DNA from: Copromyces sp. CBS 386.78 | Taxonomy: Eukaryota > Ascomycota > Sordariomycetes > Sordariales > Sordariaceae | Reading direction: 5' to 3' | DNA: 64,000 bases | Assembly (NCBI GenBank): GCA_030685235.1 | Contig: MU839196.1 | Coordinates: 80,708 to 144,707 of the forward strand | In this document: one piece after another, positions 18,780 to 30,683 of the stretch | Layout of the letters: every line of letters starts with the position of its first letter | Position numbering within the stretch: the first letter of the stretch is position 1 | Notes under the pieces: model-generated | Told to the model about the DNA's origin: nothing | Databases searched by the model: none | What the model saw: only the letters and a program-made list of their open reading frames with translations | Position numbers and translations under genes: made by a program

Positions 18780-21700
18780 TCACTCCTCCTCCTCCCTCTC
18801 CGCAATATCACTATTCGCCCTCCCCCTCCCCGCCAGTCCTCCCATGCCCAACCGACTCCAGCTCATGCGCGAATGGCTCATCCTCTGTCTCTGTGACTGT
18901 CTCTCCTTACTTCGTTCCCTGTCCCTCTCCCTCTGCTTTTCTCTCTCCTTGCTGCTGCGTTCCCTTTCTCTCTGCAGAATCTCCTTCTCCCTCTCCATCT
19001 CCAATTCCAGGTCCAGCTCCGGCCTATCTTCCTCGTCTCCACTAGGGCGGGTGTTGATGATGGTCGGGACTATGAGAGGTGGACGTTGCAGTCCGGTCAT
19101 GGTGCCGGTTGATTGGGAGCGGGTGTGGGTGTGGTGGCTGTTGGTACTGCCGTTGGCATTGGTAATGCCATTGGCGTAGCCGTTTGCAAAGCCGTTTGCG
19201 TAATTGTCAGTGCCGTTGAGGTCGTCGTCGTCTTCGTCATCGGTGGTAGCGAGTAACGGTCCAACGGGGAGGGATTTCCTCAGGACTTCCCTTTCTCCCT
19301 TTTCTTTTTCTCCCTTGTCCTTGTCCTTATCCTTGTCCTTCTCTCCCTTATTCCCACCACCACCACCAGTAATGCTGGTGAACACACCCAAGCTCTTGCG
19401 TCGTCCATGACCACCACCACTAGCGCTGGACTGAGTCTGCACCGACGAACCCAGCGGGACATCCCACGGCGTAATACCGGGACTGACTCCGTACGATGCC
19501 TCTTCCTCCTCTGCTGCAGCCAGAGGTGACGGCATGTGAGAAGACTTGACGCCGGCGCTCATACTCCTGTTATGGCCCTTCCCACCGTTCCCACCACCGT
19601 TCCCGCCAGCTCCAGCTCCTTCCTTGTCAAGACCGGAACTGCCTGGCCGTTGTCCATGTCCACTGGAGCTCGAAGGCGTCCAACTCTTCCCAAACCCAGG
19701 AATACCGACCTTCCACCCCGTCATGCCCTTCAACGGGTTCCAGAACGAAATACCTCCTCCACTGCCGTTCCCACCACTTGTACCTCCAGCACCATCGCCT
19801 TGGCCTTGATCTTGATCCGAAGGCTGACTGCCCCGCCTTTCCTCCTTCTCACCAGTCCCCGTCCTAGCCGCTGACCTAAACGAAAACCCAGGCGCAGGCG
19901 GGCTGGATGGTCTTCCCTCCTTCTCCTCTCTCTCCCGTGCTTGACGGTTCCGTTCAGGCGTGATATCCATCGGCACTGACCTCGTCGGACTTCCCAGTTC
20001 CGTTCCGGTGCCCATCGTGTTCACCCTGTTCAAAGGGGTCAGGTTCGCGGGCGATTCCAGCCACTTGTTGTTGGCTTCGGTATGCGTAGCGAGGTGGGAG
20101 TGACCGTGGGGATACCCGTTCGTGGCGCCGTTGGGAGTAGAGGTTCCGTTGGCCTTGACATTACGATTAGGGGTGCTGGGGACCGAGACAGCTGCTGGCA
20201 TGGAAGCTCTGTTGCCTGCTGCTATTGGGCGGGCAGGGCTCAGAGAGCGATCGCTATGGGGAGTTTGTACGCCAGACCATCTTTGGCTGCCGTTCACGAT
20301 GGCTGAGGACCTGTTACCGGGTGCGGCGTTGCCGACTTGACCTGCTCCGGAGCGTGGACCAGTGACACCGTTCCCACCAGCATCGGCGCCATTTTCGATG
20401 CCCATTCTCCAACTGAGGATTCTGTCACTCCCTGCGTTGACAGCCTGGTTTAGAGCCGAGGCGTGAGAGACGGGTGAGGTAACAATGTATGGCGCATTGT
20501 TTCCCGAGATTGAGCCTCTTCTGGAGTGACCGGCGCTACCCGTCCCTGCCGAAGTCCGTGACAACACACTAATGCTTCGTCCCAGTCTTCCGTTGTACAA
20601 ACTGCCGCCGTGGGAGGTCAGCTTGCGAGAGAAGGTCGAGCCGGTCTCCCAACTGTCAATTTTGCGTTTGGCGTAAGCGCAGTCCTGGCGGAACACCTTG
20701 ATGATACCGGTATCGTCCGTCGTCACGATGATATTCCCATCATAATGCGTCGACCTCGCGATATACGCGGGACTAGGTTCCGGTCTCTGAATCGGCGCTG
20801 ACGTTGGCGCAACCGGCTGTGGTGATGGCTGGTGATGGTCCTCGGAAGACAGCTCGGTTTGGCTGGCGGCAGCACTAGTAGTCGTCGCCGCCTCCTCCCC
20901 AGCACTTCTCAACACGACCGGTGGCGGATTACACAGATCGTAAATCGGATCCTCGCTGCGCCCCAACAACATCCTCGTCTTGGTCGGCGCAAAAACCGCA
21001 GTGGTGACCATGTCCCCATGGGCCTCAAAGTACTCATACGGGCTCTTTTCCTTGTCCATGTATGCCGCGCGTTGCTGCCCTCCGTTCAATCCCCAGATGA
21101 ACGCCTTCTTATCCTCCGATCCGCAAATGACGTATTTTCCATCATCCGAGAAAGAAGCAGCGATCTGCGAAACCGAGTTGTCGTGTCCCTTGAGTTTGAT
21201 TTCCAACGATTTGTCGCGAAGGTTGTATATCCTCACTCGGGAATCATTCGACGTAATCAGCACTTTCACCTCCCCTTGTCCTCCTTCAGTCTCTGCCCCA
21301 GAAGACTGCTCCTTCAACGGATCCGGCGGCGGCACAGATATCGTCTGAATCCCCGTAATCTTGCTCCCCTTTGCATTCTTTCCCCTCGAACTCCTTACAT
21401 GCACCTGCGCCTGCGGTTTCAGTCCTTCCGTCTCGTAAAAGAGACACAGGCCATTCAAAAGGCCCGCAATCGCCGTCTTGCCATCGGGTGAAAACGCCAC
21501 CGCCGTGATCAGATCGGGACACTGCGCCGAGAAGGCAATCGTCTTGTCCGGGATCGACCACAATCTTAAAATGGTATCCAAACTGCCCGCCAAGAAAAAC
21601 CGGTCGTCGCGGGGGTGAAAAGCCAATCTCGTGACGAAATCCTTGTGTTTGAATGTGCACAGACATTCCTGTCGCGAAACATGCCACAGTCGAACAGTCT

Positions 21701-24147
21701 TGTCCATGGACGAGGACAGCAAGAAGTTGTTTTTCGACCAGGACAAGTCCAGCACTTCGCCCGTGTGCCCCACGAACTCGCGGACGGGGCGGTCGCGGAA
21801 GACGGGCGCGCTAAGCCTTTCTCCCGTTGTTCCTCCTCCAGTCGCAGCGGCTTCTTCTTCCTCGCAAGTTCGCCGTTCTTCGGGGGTGGAAATGACGGCC
21901 CACACGCGCACGACGTAGTCTTTGCCGGCGGCGGCAAAGTATCTCCCGTCGCGACTGAATTCCGTGGCCCAAATTGCGCCGCCGGTTTTGGCGACTTTGC
22001 GGTGACCGCCGGCGCTGGCGACGCTGACTGTTAGCGTGGAGCCTCCGTTGGCTTCTCCTCCTCCTCTTTGGCCTTGCCCTGGCGCATCCCCTTTATTCTC
22101 GGTTTCATCTTCCTCTTGCTGTGTGTTTTGCGTGTTGTAACCAGGTGGTCGCGTGCCCACCAGCTCCTGCGCCAAAAACACCCGTCCAAAGTCTCTTTCC
22201 TTTTTATTCGCCGCTTTCGTTCGTATGTACCGCGGTGGTTCCTTGTGGTGAGGTGTGTAGCCGACGGCTTGGCTGAAGACGCGGGCGTTGGAGCCATTCA
22301 TGCGGGGGTCGCCGCCGAATTCGGAATCCGAGTCGAAGTCGTTGTACTTGGAGGAGCTGGATCGGCCGCGGAGGGTGAGGGAGCGGAGGAAGGAGTTTTT
22401 GCTTTTGCTATTTTTGGACGGTAAGGTGGTCAGTCTTTGGTCTTGTCTTGCCTAGTCCTGTTAGTTATAATGGGAGAGAGAAAAGCGTACCTCTTATCCT
22501 TAACATCACCCGCCGGTGTATTCGCCTTGGAGGAAACCAAGTCGGCATCCTTTCTGGAGCCTATCCCTATCCCAGACCCCTCTCCAGTACTCGACATCAG
22601 GCCCGGGCTCTCGGGTCTGGAATTATTGCGTAAATGTTTGGGTGGTTTCGAGGATCCGGATGCTTGGGGAAGGTCGCCAGTTTGTCTTCGCATGAATATT
22701 TGCTAGAAAGGGGGTCGTTAGTCTTGCACCTATACGTGTATCTAAGCTGCATGACATGCTGTTGGTAAGATGCAGTTGACCCAGACTACTGACCTGGGAG
22801 AGCGGATCAATGGCCGAGTTTGAGTTGGCTCCTAACGATTGGGCTACCGACGTAGAGGTATGGGCGTTGCCCAAAGTAGCATTGTCATTGTATCCGAGCT
22901 GCTTGTTGCTGTTGTTCTCTTCCGCGTATTGCGGTTGGTCATTTGTAGTGTGAAATTCGGTGACGGTCGCGTACGACCCAGGAGTGGTCGCGGTAGCCTG
23001 GGTATTGTACGAGGAACCTCTTGCGGATATGGAGAGGGATCGTCTGATGGCACCCGGGATGGGCACGGGGGTGGTAGCTGGTGATGATGATGTGGCTGGG
23101 GTTGAGGATCGGATCAAGCTGTGGGTGCCTAGTGCGATTGTGCCGCCGTTGTTGGCTTGGTCAATACTGTGTCGCATGGCTTGTCGTTGAATTTGATATT
23201 AAAGGTACGCGTGTAGGTTGGGTAAGGTACTGAGGTAAAGACGACGTAAGGGAGGGAGGGGAAAAGGGAAACCAAAAGCCGGGATACGCGTATAAAGACA
23301 ATTAACCGCAGGGGGTAAGTAGTGTAAAAGGGGAAACGGGCAACTACGTCAGGGATCGATCGCCAATGCAACCCTTTCTCTCTCGCTTTGGCCAAACAAA
23401 TGGAGAAAGGAAAGATAACGCTAGAGCATGCAGAGTGCTGACGGCCTCGGACCACACTAACCATCCATCTCTGAGTGGTAGGCCGCAGGTTGGTTGCATA
23501 TGATGGCACTTTCCTTGCTCGTGGTCCGTGATCCTCTTCAGTTGCTCTTGATCTTGCTGCCTCTTTCAACGTACATCCAGTAATCCAGGCACAAAAAAAC
23601 AAAAACAGGGAGAAGAGAATTGGGCAGCAAGTGAGGAGAGACCGAAAAAGGGACAAATGCAATATATGAACACCGGCGGCTTGGCGATACCCACAACAAC
23701 ACCAATTGGTCGATCGCCATGTTTTTAAACGATAAACGATTCAAACTCACCTCGGCCTTCTTGTTCTTCTTCTTCTCCTTGTCCTTGTCCAGTTCCGTCC
23801 ACCACTTTCAGCTCTTCGGGATCGGGATCGGGACCGGGACCTGGATCTGCATCTGGATCTGGATCCCAGGGACTGGTGTACTTCCCATGTCCATTGTGAT
23901 GCCCGTAACCATAACCGTGTCGATGGTTCTTCAAATGGTGATTATTCGGATGGACAGCATGTGCATGGTGGGCATGGTGATGGTGATGGTGCGTGCTAGG
24001 AATATCGGAATCGAATGAATATCGGATTGTTGCCTGAGCAGGCGCATACTCGGGAAAAAGGTATTTGTTTTTCGAGGTGGATAGCGCCGCCGAATCATCC
24101 CCCGGTTGCCATGATGCCCGCTTGGTGTTTCTGGTCGTGCTTGACAT
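18780..24147 (-). CDS. WDR44-like WD40-repeat protein
   Basis: Four exons on the minus strand: 24147-23751, 23179-22794, 22702-22491 and 22407-18780. Phases agree throughout, giving 1540 aa. Introns 2 and 3 have clear signals (GTCAGT...GACTAAC...CTAG; GTACGC...GACTGAC...ATAG). Intron 1 (571 bp, GTGAGT...AAG) is the least certain. The N-terminal third is disordered, with His-rich and DPDPDADPGPGP stretches. From about residue 470 to 900 is a beta-propeller strongly recalling human WDR44: VGHTGEVLDLSWSKNNFLLS, SMDKTVRLWHVSRQECLC, HPRDDRFFLAGSLD and LVTSNDSR/CGSEDKKAFIW-type blades. The C-terminal ~600 residues are Ser/Gly/Asn-rich and end in a charged ER-rich coiled region. WDR44 proteins bind Rab11-type GTPases in endosomal recycling; that role here is inferred from family resemblance. 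Confidence 0.85.
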
Positions 24148-25645
24148 TCTTGTCCTTTCGGGTTCTTGACGGGCTCGATCGAGATGGGATTAAATTGTAG
24201 CGCTACTACAACCCGGCGGCGGCGGCGGGTTGTTTTCGCTTGTGTCTTTCGTCTCTTGTCGTTGGCGTACCGTGTTCCTGTAATTGGTCGTCTATTTCGT
24301 CCCGGTTGAATGGTGTCTTCCAATGGAATGCGCCTTCTTTCGCTTCGTTTACCCGTCCTTGTCGCAAATATGTTCGGACTTTGAACAAGCCCTGACTACC
24401 TCTAGGAAGAAATATAAGAGCCCATCAGCTGCGAGTCGTCCGTCGGTCGGTCGGCGGCCGGGCAGACTGGAGTCCAGTGGGCAGGTCCACGCCACGCTGG
24501 AGTCCCGCTGAAAATGCCCTGAAAGAGTCCACTGTGAGATGGAGTTCAAGGGGCTGGATTCAGGGCGCTGTGGACCTCTTGCCAGTTCAGCGGGATTCAG
24601 CTGTGTCCGTCAGGGTTCTGCCTTCCACTTTCTCGGCAAGAGCGGGGATCACACAGTCGGTCGAATTGATGCCGGAGAAAGCAGATGATGTCGTGCCAAG
24701 ACTGTCTGTCGGACTTGTCGAGATGCCGTTTACCGACTTGACTCCGTCGGCCCGATGTCTAGTCTACCCCGTTGGATTTTGATGTTTTTCCGACGGGTGA
24801 TGCTTTGAGTTTGGAGGGTGATGGTCTTCTTTCACGCAGCTGTCGAGATGTTGTATGGACGAAGGAGACGGATTTGCGATTATCGATAACGACAAACGGT
24901 GCGACAAGTGAACCTCGCAACGTGGTGAGACAATGCCGTGGTGCCTGGAACGGTGGATGGGAAAGATGCAAACTTGTATAACGGCAGCGAGGCACAAAGT
25001 CGGATGTGCCGGGCGTAATGGGTGGCACCTGATGCAGCCACATTGCGGAGAGATGGAGGGGTGGACTTTTTACTCTTTGCGTCTTCTACCGTCTCCCGAG
25101 TTGATCGATCGGTTCACAACAAAGGTCGGAAAATATCTGGAGAGCTTGAGCTACAGCTTTGTTTCTCGAAACGAGCTCTCCTGAACAAGTTGATGGTTCA
25201 GATTGACAGACCATCACATCCCAATTCACAAGTACGTACGACCGAGAGACCAGTCTGGACCATCATGAAACATCTTCAGTAGTTGGGAAGTACAAGTGAT
25301 AAAGCTTAATCAATAAACATTGATGCGAGGTTACACACTCACAATTGCCATCTTGTCACCGATGAAGACATCTCGACTCGAGACAAGGAACCAGCGGCAG
25401 GAATGCGCTCCAATCAGATTGCTCCAATTAGATGGCACACTTGCCCCACTTTGTTTTTGCGCAAAGCACATGCCATGACGTCGGTCGTGTCTTGCAAGTT
25501 GGAGAGGTCCCTTCCGAGAAGCGGAGAATAAGTAACCAAAACACCAAAGCTTTGCATCGCCCAACCAAGCGGAAATAAATCTGAAGTTTGAAAGACCGAG
25601 CTGTAATTTTTCGCTGCAACCTTGAAAACAACCACCAAACCTCCC
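24148..25645. other. Intergenic, upstream of the WDR44-like gene
   Basis: About 1.5 kb between the WDR44-like start codon and the 3' end of Dom34. It probably holds the promoter and 5' UTR of the former. Overlapping short frames show no coding character. No further structure identified. Confidence 0.5.
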
Positions 25646-26869
25646 TCATATAATCATAGCTCCCTCCTCAGCCGCCTCACCCCCTTCCTCCCCATCATCA
25701 CCCTCCTCCACCTCGTCCTCATCCAAATCAAAAATCGGATACGTTAGAATGGCCGCAATCCCTCCCAACGCATCCAGTCTTTGCCCACTCTCGTGATCAC
25801 TACTGAGCACCCTCGCCTCCCCTCCATCCTCCTTGACCTTATCCACCAACGCCACAAACCTCTTCCTGGTCTTGATATCCAGACTCCTGAAAAACTTGTT
25901 ATTAATCAACAACACACCTCCTCCCCGTCCCACCGCACCCTCCTTGACCGCCCTCTCCACCGGCCTCGCACCATACCACGCCCGTCCATCATCCTTCCTC
26001 AGCCGCTCATACAGCTGATCCATCAACGACGTCTCGCCCGTAAACCGCTTATCCCGCATCGTCGCCTGCACCTCGGGGCTTTTCAGCACCTCATTCAAGC
26101 TGTGCACATAACCCGTACTGCTGTGCACAACCACCGCATCCCTGGCTATCCTCTGCAGCTTCTTGTCTGTCCTCTTTTGCCCCTCGCTCTGCATGTACCC
26201 CCTGAAATCCTGCGCCACAAAGCCCGGGCTGCACAGCAGCAAGGGCCGCGGCTGCGTGAAATCGATCGTCCGGAGCAGCGTCGCCAGCGTCTTTTCGTAA
26301 AAGCTCGTCATCCCGCCCTGGCTCGCCGACCCGCCCGCTCGCTTCTTCGGGATGTTGCTCTCCACCCGCTGCTTCACCACCGTCTGGAAGTCCGTGATCA
26401 GACAGATATTCGCTAGTCCCTCGTGCATGACCACCGCGCACGTCGCTTCGCCCGTATCCTCCGCCACCGCCTCTTCCAGCATTTTCAGCGCGACCGAGTC
26501 CCAGCCTGACCGCTTCCACAGCTGAAACGGCCGGTTTAGTTCGAGGTCGAGCGTGTGGTGCTGCCCCAGGCTCACGTATTGGTTCTCTTGGCAGACGGTG
26601 CCGGACACGTGGAGCGACGATGCGGCGGGGTCGAAGAAGACGGATTGCACCCGGATCGTCAGGTCCGTGTGCACGCGGTCCGAAGTTGTAGAACCGGTCG
26701 AGGAGGTGGTGACGACTTTGCGGATGGCGTGCGCGCGCAGGAGGTCCGACTCGCCGATGAGGTTGTGCGCGTGCCACATGTCTTCGGGCGTCGTGGGGAG
26801 GAGGGACACGGACGTCTCGCCCGATGGGTCGACTGTTGAGAGGGAGTGTTTGGGGTTTGTGAAGCGCAT
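25646..26869 (-). CDS. dom34: Dom34/pelota ribosome-rescue factor
   Basis: eRF1-like factor that with Hbs1 splits stalled ribosomes in no-go and non-stop decay; cytoplasmic. Intronless, 407 aa, normal family length; start ATG at 26869. The N-terminal Lsm-like domain (residues 1-130) has TTPEDMWHAHNLIGESDLLRA and the DLTIRVQSVFFD strand. The central domain contains the characteristic CAVVMHEGLANICLITDF, followed by a positively charged VESNIPKKRAG stretch. The C-terminal domain contains GGGVLLINNKFFRS, VLSSDHESGQRLDALGGIAAILTYPI and an acidic tail. The eRF1 GGQ motif is absent, as expected for this family. Confidence 0.95.
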   Translation of the reverse strand: MRFTNPKHSLSTVDPSGETSVSLLPTTPEDMWHAHNLIGESDLLRAHAIRKVVTTSSTGSTTSDRVHTDLTIRVQSVFFDPAASSLHVSGTVCQENQYVSLGQHHTLDLELNRPFQLWKRSGWDSVALKMLEEAVAEDTGEATCAVVMHEGLANICLITDFQTVVKQRVESNIPKKRAGGSASQGGMTSFYEKTLATLLRTIDFTQPRPLLLCSPGFVAQDFRGYMQSEGQKRTDKKLQRIARDAVVVHSSTGYVHSLNEVLKSPEVQATMRDKRFTGETSLMDQLYERLRKDDGRAWYGARPVERAVKEGAVGRGGGVLLINNKFFRSLDIKTRKRFVALVDKVKEDGGEARVLSSDHESGQRLDALGGIAAILTYPIFDLDEDEVEEGDDGEEGGEAAEEGAMII

Positions 26870-27289
26870 TTTGGGCGGTTGTGTGATGGTTTGATCGGTA
26901 GATCGAGAGGTAAATTCGGCGAGGAGGTAGATAGGTTATACGCCGGTATCGATATGTGTCGGTCGGATTGCTGCTAATGGAGAGTGTGTATCCCCCGCGT
27001 ACTAGGTGGACTAGAGTGCGTCACTATATCTAGGTGCTCGTCGTGTTGGCAGGTGGTTTCGATGTCGTGTTTGTCCGCGATGTTGCGGTCTCACAATCGT
27101 GGTGGTGATGGTGGTGGTGCAAATGGTCAAATTCAGTCGATCGACAAGATGACGAAGTGGAAAATGATTTGGCTGGAGGAAAGGAATGTGTGGGGTAATT
27201 GAGCACCCCGGTTCCATTTATAGCGGGGGTGATCCTGAGTGGGACAGTCCTGCTGCCCGTTTTTTTGACTACACATCAGTACTGGTAGG
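26870..27289. other. Dom34 upstream region up to the Copia insertion
   Basis: About 420 bp of GC-normal DNA, presumably promoter and 5' UTR of Dom34. It ends with the target duplication copy GTAGG at 27,285-27,289. The retrotransposon therefore lies 0.42 kb upstream of the Dom34 start codon. Confidence 0.6.
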
Positions 27290-27478
27290 TGTCAGATTAG
27301 AGGGTGGATATCTGGGTTTCTAGCTATACTCAATCTAGGTTAGCCGCCCAGCCCCCTAGATTACTGGTTTCTGGGTCCCTCTAGGATATTCTAACACCCT
27401 CCAGACCTTCTGGGGCTTCTAGGCGAATTAGTTATATATACTCTTTAATCAATTAATTCTATATAATTACATTTGATA
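27290..27478 (+). repeat. 5' LTR of the Copia element
   Basis: 189 bp, TGTCAGATTAGAGG to ACATTTGATA. Compared with the 3' LTR, its outer (left) half is less RIP-mutated and its inner (right) half more mutated, e.g. AGTTATATATACTC here against AGTTACACACACTC there. Confidence 0.93.
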
Positions 27479-29099
27479 ATTAGTAATCTAATTTACGTAT
27501 TTACGATAGAAGCGCCACTATAATCGATAATAAGCAATATCCCTACGATACTAATAACGTTAGCTATATCTTTATTAAAGGAATCTATAAATAAAGTTAT
27601 TACGGTCGTCTTCAGGACTTAAAGCGATTGGCTTAGTTAGTACGAAGCTTTTAAGCAATTAATTAGAAATAACGAAGATTTCGGTAATTAATTGCTTAAG
27701 GAAGGGCCTATAATTTAGAAGGTCCTACCTCCTAAACTAGAAGATTTCTTCCTTACGAAGCCCGTAAAAGATCGTATATTGGCGGTTAAGAAAGAACTTA
27801 TTAAATTTAATAGAAGGATCCGAATTAAGAAAGTCGTAGCAATAATTACGATAATTATTATTATAGCCTAAACCCAAATTTAAATTTAAATTAACGAAGA
27901 TAGTATTAAAATTATTACTACTACTACTACTATTACCGCTACCGTTACCGCTACCGCTTAGTTCCGGCGAGAATTTAAAGAAGATTTAAACGACAAAGAA
28001 GATTTTAAAGAAGAGGATAAATACTATACCGAATAAAATATTAGGGAGGATATAATAATTAACCCCGCTATAAACTTTACTATAGGAAGAAAGGTTATTT
28101 ATAATTAAATTAATAATACGTATAATATCTATTATAAATATTAGAAGGACTTCGATAATATTAATACGAAAGTCTGTAATTAGATAAATATTTATATTGT
28201 TAGCTACTTCGCTAATACTACTTTCGAATAGGATAAATCTATTTATAAATAATTAAAATAAATTAAATATTAAATTAATTACCGCCCTATCGATTAAATT
28301 ACTACGATCCGGCGAGAATATTAGGCCTTTATTAAAGAGATTATAAGAAAATTATTTAAAGATTTCGAAAAATAGGTTTTAAATTAGGAAGTCCTTATCA
28401 CCTACAGTAAAAAATTAAACGTTAACGAAATTACTTCCCTTATTTTATAATTTATTAATTTTATTAATATAACCCGCGAATATAAATTTATTTAGGTAAA
28501 TAATATTTAAAAATTTGAATATAAATTGGAAGATTCGTCTTTAAATTATAAGAACGTATTTATTAATTTTAAAAAGATTAGTATATTAGAATATATTATA
28601 CTACTAATTAGTAAGAAAGTTATAGTTCGTAGTATTTAGGGTATTAATTAATTTAGTTTAAAAGAATTTATATTTAAAAGGGAGGACGCTTTTAATTTTA
28701 ATTGTAAAAAGAAGCGGAAAATATATATAAAAAAGAAACGTAGTACAAATAAAAATACGAATAATTTTTTATAGCCGAAAAGGAGAGGAGGATTTACGCT
28801 ATTATATAAAATATACGAACGAAACTTTTACTTAATAATACGCTATTAATACTTAATACTTAAAATAAGAGATAATTTTACTTAAAAATTTAGTAACTCT
28901 ATTTAAAAGTTTATTAATAAGAATTTTAAAAAATTTCCCGAAATTTGTAAAAAGGTAGAGAAAATTAAGAATTAAATACGGGACCGTTTTATTACTTTTA
29001 CGTAGATTATTACTTTAAGGGTTTAAAGGCGACGAAAAATCGGTATTTATAATTTAATATTTTTTATTAAATAAAGTACTTTTAATACGAATAACGGAG

Positions 29100-30480
29100 G
29101 GAATATTTACCCGCTTAAAAATTTAATGATCTTCGATTTTAGGGCTTCCTTTTATATTTTTAACGAAATTAATCGTTTTTCTTCGTTTCGAGCGGCGTCC
29201 TTAGAAGATTATATTTGGGCTAGAAACTCTTAAATACCTATTAAGGGTTTTAAAATTATTAATATAAAAGTATAGAGAGAAAGGAGAATTCTACGGTTAT
29301 AATTGAGAGAAATCGCCTTTTACTTTAATTTTATTATAAATTTTGTATTTTTACGCCTACTTCGAAAGTAGGGTTTTTATTAAAATTATAAACTATTTAG
29401 TAATTGCCTTCGTCGGCTAGACGGCTCGATTTTCTATTTCCTTTAAAAAATCTATTATTAAATAGTTCTTAAATATTTTCCCTTCTCCTTTAACCGTACT
29501 ACTTTCTTCGCTCGATAAAACCGTTTCAACTCCTATACTAGCCGTTATATATATAAAATACCCGCTTAACTCTAGTACGAACGGTTTAATTACTATAGTC
29601 TATAAATCTTCGAATATTTATATAACGTTAAAAGCGCTAGATTTAAAAGATTAACGATTTATTAATACGATGCGTATAATATATTTAAAATTAAATAATA
29701 AATTATACGAAAATTATACGACCGAGGTTTTAAATTGGGAGAATAGTTCGCTATCGATTTTTTCGAATACGAATAAGGGAAAAGAGGTTTTAAATATATA
29801 ATATTCGTTATTTATCGATAAATTAAATTTATTTAAGATATTTATATAGCGATATATATAGTAGAGGTTATTATTAAAAGTTTATTCTTAATTATTAATA
29901 TAATTAATTACCGGTATAGCGTTAAAATTAAATATATTAAATATAATAACGAATTTAATAGTTAGTACGTTAGGGATAAGCTAATTATTCGCTTTATTAT
30001 TTTCGAGCTTTTAATATTTAATATTTAAATTTAAAATAGCGGTATTGAACGTTTAGAGGGTATAATTAAAGAAAAGGCGCACGCTATAGTAAATAGCTCT
30101 TATTTCCCTTATAACTTTTAATTTTAAATCGTTTTAGTAATAATTTACTTTATTAACTGATCGCCTAAGTATTTCTATAATTAGAAGTCTTCTTACGAAT
30201 GGTTTTATACTTTCGTAACTTACTATAAAAGGGTGTAAACTAATCTTTAGAAGCCTAATCTCAGCTATTTACGTATTTATAGTTATAAGGTTTACGTAAT
30301 GATAGGAATCGCCCAAAAAAATGAGTAGCGATAAAAGAAACTCTAATTAAAAGTATAAATCGGCTACTTCGTCGGCTACGCTACCTTATTTATTTATTAA
30401 ATTTAGAACTTATAGGTAAATTATATTGTTTATACTTATAATATATTATTTAACGAAAGTTCAATTTATTTAGGGAATTT
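29100..30480 (+). pseudogene. Copia integrase relic
   Basis: With stops ignored, the plus strand gives integrase core-like residues near 29,935-29,960 (KYIKYNNEFN, compare DNGGEF) and a clear C-terminal section ending ...YIVYTYNILFNESSIYLGN at about 30,480. Many in-frame stops (mostly TAA/TAG from CpA/TpG transitions). Confidence 0.75.
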
Positions 30481-30683
30481 TAACGAAATTAAGAAAAGGT
30501 TAAAACTAATTAGCGATGAAATTTCTAACCTATTTAATAAGGTCGACTACCCGCCTTAATTATTTACGTAGTACTTCGAACCCTTTAATACAATTTAAAA
30601 TATAGAAGATAACAACCTTATTTAATTACTATTATCGCTTTTTAATAACGAACTATAAGTAAATAGTAATAATATCGTTAACT

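Noticed and set aside
20832..21491. 219-codon plus-strand frame inside the WDR44-like gene
   Set aside because: Lies opposite the beta-propeller coding sequence; no independent signal.
25781..26416. 211-codon plus-strand frame inside Dom34
   Set aside because: Antisense shadow of a clear pelota gene.
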